A program made the position numbers and the translations under genes. From positions 1-10,825 of the forward strand of contig CACYEU010000221.1 of the NCBI GenBank assembly GCA_902773445.1: a stretch of DNA of 10,825 nucleotides. Direction: 5' to 3'. This DNA is from an uncultured Lachnospiraceae bacterium. Lineage in GTDB: Bacteria; Bacillota; Clostridia; Lachnospirales; Lachnospiraceae. The notes below the pieces were generated by a model, which was not told the origin of the DNA, ran no database searches, and saw nothing but the letters and a program-made list of their open reading frames with translations. Below are positions 7,108 through 10,825 of this stretch, piece by piece. Numbering within the stretch: position 1 is the first letter of the stretch; each line of letters begins with the position of its first letter.

Positions 7108-7968
7108 ATGAAGTATTGTGATTATTGCGGGAAAGAAATACCCGCCGAATCAGTATTCTGTCCGGAATGTGGGGCGAAATTAACACACGAAAACCAGGAT
7201 GACGAATCGACCGTGCTGCTGACATCAAATAATGGCAGCACTGATCCTTACTATTCACCATACCCTTCGAAAAAGGATAACAGCAAGCGGCTCACAATGC
7301 TAATTGCGTTGGTCCTCTCGATCCTTGTGTTAACAGTCGCAGCGATCTTTATCGTTAAAATGGTGAAGTCATCCGGCAAAGAAGACACAAAAAAAGAAGA
7401 AGTCGAAGATCAATCGAACGATAAGAAAAAATCGAAAGAGGCGGAAGAGGACAAACAGGAAGAACCGATTAGTGATACGGCAAAGCCGCAGGAAGCACAA
7501 AATGAGCCGACCGGGGATATCGATGAATCCAAACCAGCATCTCCGGAACCAGCAACCGGGGAAAATGAAGATATCCTTCACATCAGAGCGGTTTACAATG
7601 ACATTATGACCGGTATTTCCAACGGCACATATATCCATTATGGAGATGAGAGTGCCGGCGGCTATGCAGACAGAGATCATATCGTCAAACGAATCGATTT
7701 ATCACCTGGACAGTCACATGTCGATCCGTCGAGCACCGAGCAATATTACTATGAATATGCAGGCGGAAAGTACAATCTGGTCTTTGTCTATTCGTCAGTC
7801 AACGGAAACGACCAGAACAGATACTATTTTAAGGACGGGACGATGATCCGCTGGATCACGCCTGATAAGCAATATCATGCACGGGACGCAGAGTATAATC
7901 AGCGAGAAGAAACTCTGTACAGTCAAGGAAATCATGAGATTGCGCTGGCCGTCGGCCGCGGGGATTGA
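7108..7968 (+). CDS. Zinc ribbon - single TM - acidic linker - unknown exported domain protein
   Basis: The 286-aa protein begins with a zinc ribbon (C4, C7, C18, C21; MKYCDYCGKEIP), very like the start of the FHA-ABC ATPase. A polar stretch and one membrane helix (~62-84) follow, then a long Lys/Glu/Pro-rich disordered linker (~88-153) and a C-terminal domain (~154-286) rich in Tyr and beta-type sequence (EQYYYEYAGGKYNLVFVYSS). I do not recognise the C-terminal domain. The layout resembles TcaA/YvbJ-type proteins of Bacillota (cytosolic ribbon, one TM, extracellular domain), but homology is not shown. An SD-like gaggg/cagga lies just before the ATG. It is the last gene of the run that starts at the ribozyme, since a strong terminator follows at 8006. 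Topology (ribbon inside, domain outside) is inferred. Confidence 0.84.
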   Translation: MKYCDYCGKEIPAESVFCPECGAKLTHENQDDESTVLLTSNNGSTDPYYSPYPSKKDNSKRLTMLIALVLSILVLTVAAIFIVKMVKSSGKEDTKKEEVEDQSNDKKKSKEAEEDKQEEPISDTAKPQEAQNEPTGDIDESKPASPEPATGENEDILHIRAVYNDIMTGISNGTYIHYGDESAGGYADRDHIVKRIDLSPGQSHVDPSSTEQYYYEYAGGKYNLVFVYSSVNGNDQNRYYFKDGTMIRWITPDKQYHARDAEYNQREETLYSQGNHEIALAVGRGD

Positions 7969-8005
7969 TCAACAGGAAAAAGAAGGATCAACAGGATCGT
8001 TTTGA

Positions 8006-8040
8006 ATCAGTACGCATACTGTGCGTACTGATATTTTTTT
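8006..8040 (+). terminator. Strong intrinsic terminator ending the upstream operon
   Basis: A perfect 11-bp stem (8006-8016 with 8022-8032; loop tactg) is followed after one A by seven T (8034-8040). The last two T of this tract form the first two bases of the -35 box of the next promoter. Confidence 0.93.
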
Positions 8041-8068
8041 GACAAGCAAGTTGATCGTATGGTATTAT
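8039..8068 (+). promoter_or_regulatory. Strong sigma-A promoter for the 675-aa protein gene
   Basis: A perfect -35 TTGACA (8039-8044) is followed by an 18-nt spacer ending in tgg and -10 TATTAT (8063-8068), so it has an extended -10 element. The predicted start is at about 8075-8076, at the head of a run of five G (8076-8080). The same layout precedes the next gene copy at 10292-10321. Confidence 0.85.
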
Positions 8069-8174
8069 AACCTTCGGGGGAAAGTACCATGTCAAACAGA
8101 TCCAAATCTGAGCATGGTCAAAAGCAAGGGAGTTCTTTTCGTAGCATCAACAGTTATTATCGGGATGAGAAACC

Positions 8175-8573
8175 ATGGCATTTTGCGGCAATTGCGGAAA
8201 AGAAATCTCCGATCATGCATCTTTTTGCAAATTCTGCGGAGCAAAAGCAAATTCACCAATCGAACAAAAACCAATCAAAGAAAAGAAGCCGGTCAGCAAG
8301 AAAATCATTCTGCTGATCGTACTTGCTGTTGTCGTTGCCGCCGCAGCGATCACTGCAGGTTTTCTTATAAAGCGCGCCAATGATAAAAAGAAAGTTGCTC
8401 AGGCGATCAAAACTGCCAGACACCATTTTGAGAAAATGGAATACGACAAGGCAATCGATGATCTGGCTTTGGCGATCAGGATCGACCCGAACAATCCCGA
8501 TGCATATATCATTCTAGCTCGCTCTTATGAAGAAATCGGCGATAATGAAAACGCAGAGAAGAACTATAAAAAG
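8175..8573 (+). repeat. 5' cassette, copy 1 of a tandem duplication
   Basis: This 399-nt coding segment aligns without gaps to 10413-10811 (offset 2238). I counted 352/399 identical bases and 118/133 identical residues. The first 126 nt are 121/126 identical, the remainder 231/273. Alignment breaks just after the TPR helix at residue 133. Confidence 0.9.
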
Positions 8574-10202
8574 TGGGACAAGAACAGGGATAACGATAAT
8601 AAAACGAATAAACAACCTGGGGATAAGCCACATGAAGGCAGCTACGGAGATGCACCCGACCAAAAGCATAAGCCTTCTGATAAAGATTTGAAAGCATTTC
8701 TTGATGCAGGAAGATTCTATATTTCTATCAATGACTATGACGCAGCCAAGAAATCGGTAAGTGACGGTATTGCATTGATTCCAAAGGGGACTGCTGACAA
8801 TACTGAACAGCTTTCAACTGATGAATTGATTAGAAAAAATGCTAATCCTGACAAGCGAAGTGTCAGAGAACAGCTGTTCACAATGAAGAAAGACTTAGAT
8901 ATCGGATATTATGAGTTCTATTATGTGCGTGTTGTCAACAAATCTGTTGATGATACGAATCCGTATGGAGAGAACACGAAGACCAACTACGACTATGAAT
9001 ATGATAAAAGCGGACGTCTGTTCAGAATCACCGGTCATATCAACGGCGGCGATACCGATGTTATCCGACTGAGCTATGACGATGAGGGACATTTGACCGG
9101 GGTGACGTCAAGCAAACGAAAAAATCGATTCGAGTATAAATACAGTGATGACGGCATTCTTAAATCGGTCGACACTGAGGCAGACGGCAAAAAGTCCAGC
9201 CACACTTATACATCAAAAGATGGTAATATTACCGGCTGTAAAGACGGAGAAGGCAAGGAAAAGACGTATCAATATAAAAACGGCCGTGTTTCGGGGATCG
9301 AAGTGGAAGAAGAGGGCAAATCAACCGAGCTGAAGATCAAAGAAGAGAACGGTCTGATCGTCGAAGTCAGCTGTGAAGGCAAGCAGGCTGCCATCTGTGA
9401 GTATGATCAATACGGCAATATGACAAAGATATCTGATGCTGACAATATATTAGGCGAGGGAGCCGGGACAAAGACTTATGAATACAAACAGATCAGAGTC
9501 AAACGAGGAAGCTGGAAACCTAACGAATACACTAATCCAACAGTCACGGGAGTAATCACAAGAGCTCAGTACAATCAGATTATCAAACAGACAGGACACA
9601 AGGGGTGTGAAGACCTTTCGAAGGATCCGGCTGAGGTATTGAAGGAACTTCAGGGAGTGAAAGAAGCTGCTATAAAAGAACTTGAATCTTATAAGCAGGC
9701 AAGTGCTTATCGCGTTGCTCAGCAGGAAGAACTGAAGAAAGCGATCGAAAACGGCAAAAAGTCGATTCAAGGTGCTATGGACAAGAAGGATGTCGAGAGT
9801 GCATTGGCCAGCGCCAAGAAGAATATCGATACAATTAAGACTGATGCACAACTCAAGGAAGAGGAAGAAGCGAGAAAACTGGCAGAGGCGTATGAAAAGA
9901 TAGCCGGTAGTTATTCATACGTAGCTCCGACGGGAGGCATGAGGCAGGAACTTAACATACAAAACTCAGGAACGGGAACAATGCATACATTTCACGCGAT
10001 GAGTCCGGAAGAGAGTACCGATTCATGTAAGGTCTCCATAAAAAGTGTTGAGGTTAATGGAGATGTCAACTTTACGGTTGTCTGTTCAGGCGAATATGCG
10101 TACACATATAACTTTACCTATATAGCGGCCAGAGGTGTTTTGATTGATAATAGTCAAACTGACGCACCAATCGCGTCGTGGTATACGTGGACTAGGTATT
10201 AG
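8175..10202 (+). CDS. Zinc ribbon - TM - TPR - YD-like repeat - helical module surface protein
   Basis: The 675-aa protein is a mosaic. It has a zinc ribbon (C4, C7, C18, C21), a Lys-rich stretch, one TM helix (~44-65) and a TPR-like pair (~75-133, with MEYDKAIDDLALAIRIDPNNPDAY). A polar linker leads to a second short TPR-like segment (~172-204). About seven YD-type repeats follow between 272 and 425, with cores such as YDKSGRLFRI, YDDEGHLTGV and YDQYGNMTKI, related to RHS/YD repeats. A helical module (~485-565; YRVAQQEEL through IDTIKTDAQL) resembles repeats common in exported Gram-positive surface proteins, and a beta-rich tail ends the chain (~578-675). The domains after the TM are probably extracytoplasmic; no toxin or peptidase motif is visible. 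ggatgag (8163-8169) lies 5 nt before the ATG. It has its own promoter and terminator. Function unknown; a surface or envelope-binding role is inference. Confidence 0.88.
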   Translation: MAFCGNCGKEISDHASFCKFCGAKANSPIEQKPIKEKKPVSKKIILLIVLAVVVAAAAITAGFLIKRANDKKKVAQAIKTARHHFEKMEYDKAIDDLALAIRIDPNNPDAYIILARSYEEIGDNENAEKNYKKWDKNRDNDNKTNKQPGDKPHEGSYGDAPDQKHKPSDKDLKAFLDAGRFYISINDYDAAKKSVSDGIALIPKGTADNTEQLSTDELIRKNANPDKRSVREQLFTMKKDLDIGYYEFYYVRVVNKSVDDTNPYGENTKTNYDYEYDKSGRLFRITGHINGGDTDVIRLSYDDEGHLTGVTSSKRKNRFEYKYSDDGILKSVDTEADGKKSSHTYTSKDGNITGCKDGEGKEKTYQYKNGRVSGIEVEEEGKSTELKIKEENGLIVEVSCEGKQAAICEYDQYGNMTKISDADNILGEGAGTKTYEYKQIRVKRGSWKPNEYTNPTVTGVITRAQYNQIIKQTGHKGCEDLSKDPAEVLKELQGVKEAAIKELESYKQASAYRVAQQEELKKAIENGKKSIQGAMDKKDVESALASAKKNIDTIKTDAQLKEEEEARKLAEAYEKIAGSYSYVAPTGGMRQELNIQNSGTGTMHTFHAMSPEESTDSCKVSIKSVEVNGDVNFTVVCSGEYAYTYNFTYIAARGVLIDNSQTDAPIASWYTWTRY

Positions 10203-10231
10203 CAGATTGATAATACATTTTGCATCAACAG

Positions 10232-10267
10232 AAGATCAGCACACTGACGATTGTGTGTTGATCTTTT
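10232..10267 (+). terminator. Intrinsic terminator of the 675-aa protein gene
   Basis: Positions 10232-10244 pair with 10253-10265 (13 bp including one G-U; loop of 8 nt), leading into tttt and a T-rich tail (tttgtattt). It lies 30 nt after the stop codon. Confidence 0.82.
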
Positions 10268-10291
10268 GTATTTGAACGGTCACCTCTGTTC

Positions 10292-10321
10292 ATGACAATA
10301 ATGATATTTATGTGATATTAT
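10292..10321 (+). promoter_or_regulatory. Sigma-A promoter for the second tandem copy
   Basis: -35 ATGACA (10292-10297, one mismatch to consensus), 18-nt spacer ending in tga, and -10 TATTAT (10316-10321) give an extended -10 promoter with the same geometry as the one at 8039-8068. A run of six G begins at 10328, again at the expected transcription start. Confidence 0.75.
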
Positions 10322-10412
10322 ATTTATGGGGGGAATATCATGGTTAATAGGGTGTGAGGTCATGCTTTTTTTGCAATTAAGACTAGAGCTATAAGAGGAT
10401 GAGATATAGACC

Positions 10413-10811
10413 ATGGCATTTTGCGGCAATTGCGGAAAAGAAATCTCCGATCATGCATCGTTTTGCAGATTCTGCGGAGCAAAAGTAAATCCACCAATCG
10501 AACAAAAACCAATCAAAGAAAAGAAGCCGGTCAACAAGAAGATCATTCTGTTGATCGTGCTTGCTGTTGTCGTTGCCGCCGCAGTGATCACGGCAGGTTT
10601 TCTCATTAAGCGTGCCAATGACAAAAAGAAAGTTGCACAGGCAATCAAAAATGCCAGACAGCATTTCGAAGAGATGGAATACGACAAGGCGATCGATGAT
10701 CTGGCGTTGGCGATCAGGATCGATCCGAACAATCCCGATGCGCGCATGATCCTCGCGCGTTCCTACGAAGAGACCGGTGATACTGAGAAGGCTGAGGAGA
10801 ACTTCAAAAAA
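10413..10811 (+). repeat. 5' cassette, copy 2 of a tandem duplication
   Basis: This is the partner of 8175-8573; the first 47 nt of the two coding copies are identical. The promoter geometry and the ggatgag SD are also shared, but the 70-90 nt of leader between the start site and the SD have diverged. Confidence 0.9.
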
Positions 10812-10825
10812 GCGCTCGCGCACCA
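10413..10825 (+). CDS. Paralogue of the 675-aa protein: zinc ribbon - TM - TPR, 3' end outside window
   Basis: The frame runs open from ATG 10413 to the window edge (137 codons). It encodes a zinc ribbon (C4, C7, C18, C21), a Lys-rich segment, a TM helix (~44-65) and a TPR (~75-136). Residues 1-133 are 89% identical to the upstream protein (118/133), differing at K19R, A25V, S27P, S41N and others. The TPR here ends canonically (ENFKKALAH), whereas the upstream copy changes to WDKNRDND at the same point. SD-like ggatgag (10397-10403) precedes the ATG by 9 nt. What follows is not visible, so it may or may not carry YD-like repeats. Confidence 0.87.
   Translation, partial: MAFCGNCGKEISDHASFCRFCGAKVNPPIEQKPIKEKKPVNKKIILLIVLAVVVAAAVITAGFLIKRANDKKKVAQAIKNARQHFEEMEYDKAIDDLALAIRIDPNNPDARMILARSYEETGDTEKAEENFKKALAH

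Noticed and set aside
8089..8316. 75-codon ORF starting after the G-run and overlapping the start of the 675-aa gene
   Set aside because: It runs out of frame through the zinc-ribbon coding sequence, and the second copy's matching ATG gives only five codons, so the frame is not conserved. The composition (Ser/Lys/Gln rich) looks like a shadow.
8175..10202. RHS-type polymorphic toxin reading of the YD-like repeats
   Set aside because: No RHS core end motif, no toxin-like C-terminal domain and no small immunity gene follows; a terminator and a paralogue come next instead.
10421..10609. 62-codon ORF inside the second copy, and its counterpart within 8021-8383
   Set aside because: Both are alternate-frame shadows of the conserved ribbon-TM cassette; the Arg/Cys-rich translation follows from the codons of the true frame.
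1..10825. Very frequent gatc tetramers, considered as a DNA-modification or uptake signal
   Set aside because: They mostly arise from preferred ATC and GAT codons in frame, and show no clustering in the non-coding gaps.
1..10825. tRNA, rRNA, CRISPR array, transposase or integrase
   Set aside because: I saw no sequence resembling any of these on either strand; the direct repeat at 8175/10413 is a coding duplication without flanking inverted repeats that I could find.

Overview
The window looks like a chromosomal stretch of a Bacillota bacterium (Clostridia or Erysipelotrichia grade; I cannot place it more finely). The signs are strong purine-rich Shine-Dalgarno sites, a sigma-A style promoter, intrinsic terminators, a glmS-type ribozyme, and single-pass proteins with an N-terminal zinc ribbon and an exported part. 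All recognised genes lie on the + strand.

Region 1 (1-1060): the 3' end of a secreted beta-propeller protein (PF09826-like), closed by a hairpin terminator. Region 2 (1061-4107): a glmS self-cleaving ribozyme leads a compact amino-sugar operon with no glmS. Its genes are a stand-alone GlmU-type N-acetyltransferase, NagB (glucosamine-6-phosphate deaminase family) and a GlmM-type phosphoglucosamine mutase. Read as a pathway, fructose-6-P plus ammonia gives GlcN-6-P (NagB in reverse), then GlcN-1-P (GlmM), then GlcNAc-1-P (acetyltransferase). The ribozyme would provide feedback by GlcN-6-P. This implies NagB is used biosynthetically in place of glutamine-dependent GlmS; that is inference, supported by the ribozyme and the gene set.

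Region 3 (4112-7968): four genes follow with gaps of 4-35 nt and no visible terminator before 8006, so they probably share the transcript. They are an ATPase with a zinc ribbon, two FHA domains and an ABC domain; its ABC-2/ABCG-type permease; and two small membrane proteins with zinc ribbons. The ATPase resembles a split version of the mycobacterial FHA-ABC exporter Rv1747. A strong terminator ends the unit at 8006-8040.

Region 4 (8039-10825): two tandem transcription units, each with its own extended -10 promoter. The first encodes a 675-aa protein with a zinc ribbon, one membrane helix, TPR, YD-like repeats, a helical module and a C-terminal beta domain. The second, cut by the window edge, begins with an almost identical 133-residue cassette (zinc ribbon, membrane helix, TPR). 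Promoter layout, a G-run at the predicted transcription start and the 5' coding cassette are shared between the copies, which suggests a family that diversifies behind a constant anchor.

In total five consecutive accessory proteins (all but the permease) carry the same Cys-x2-Cys-x10-Cys-x2-Cys ribbon. The most interesting possibilities are the glmS-less, ribozyme-controlled hexosamine operon and the zinc-ribbon/FHA/ABC membrane system attached to it.
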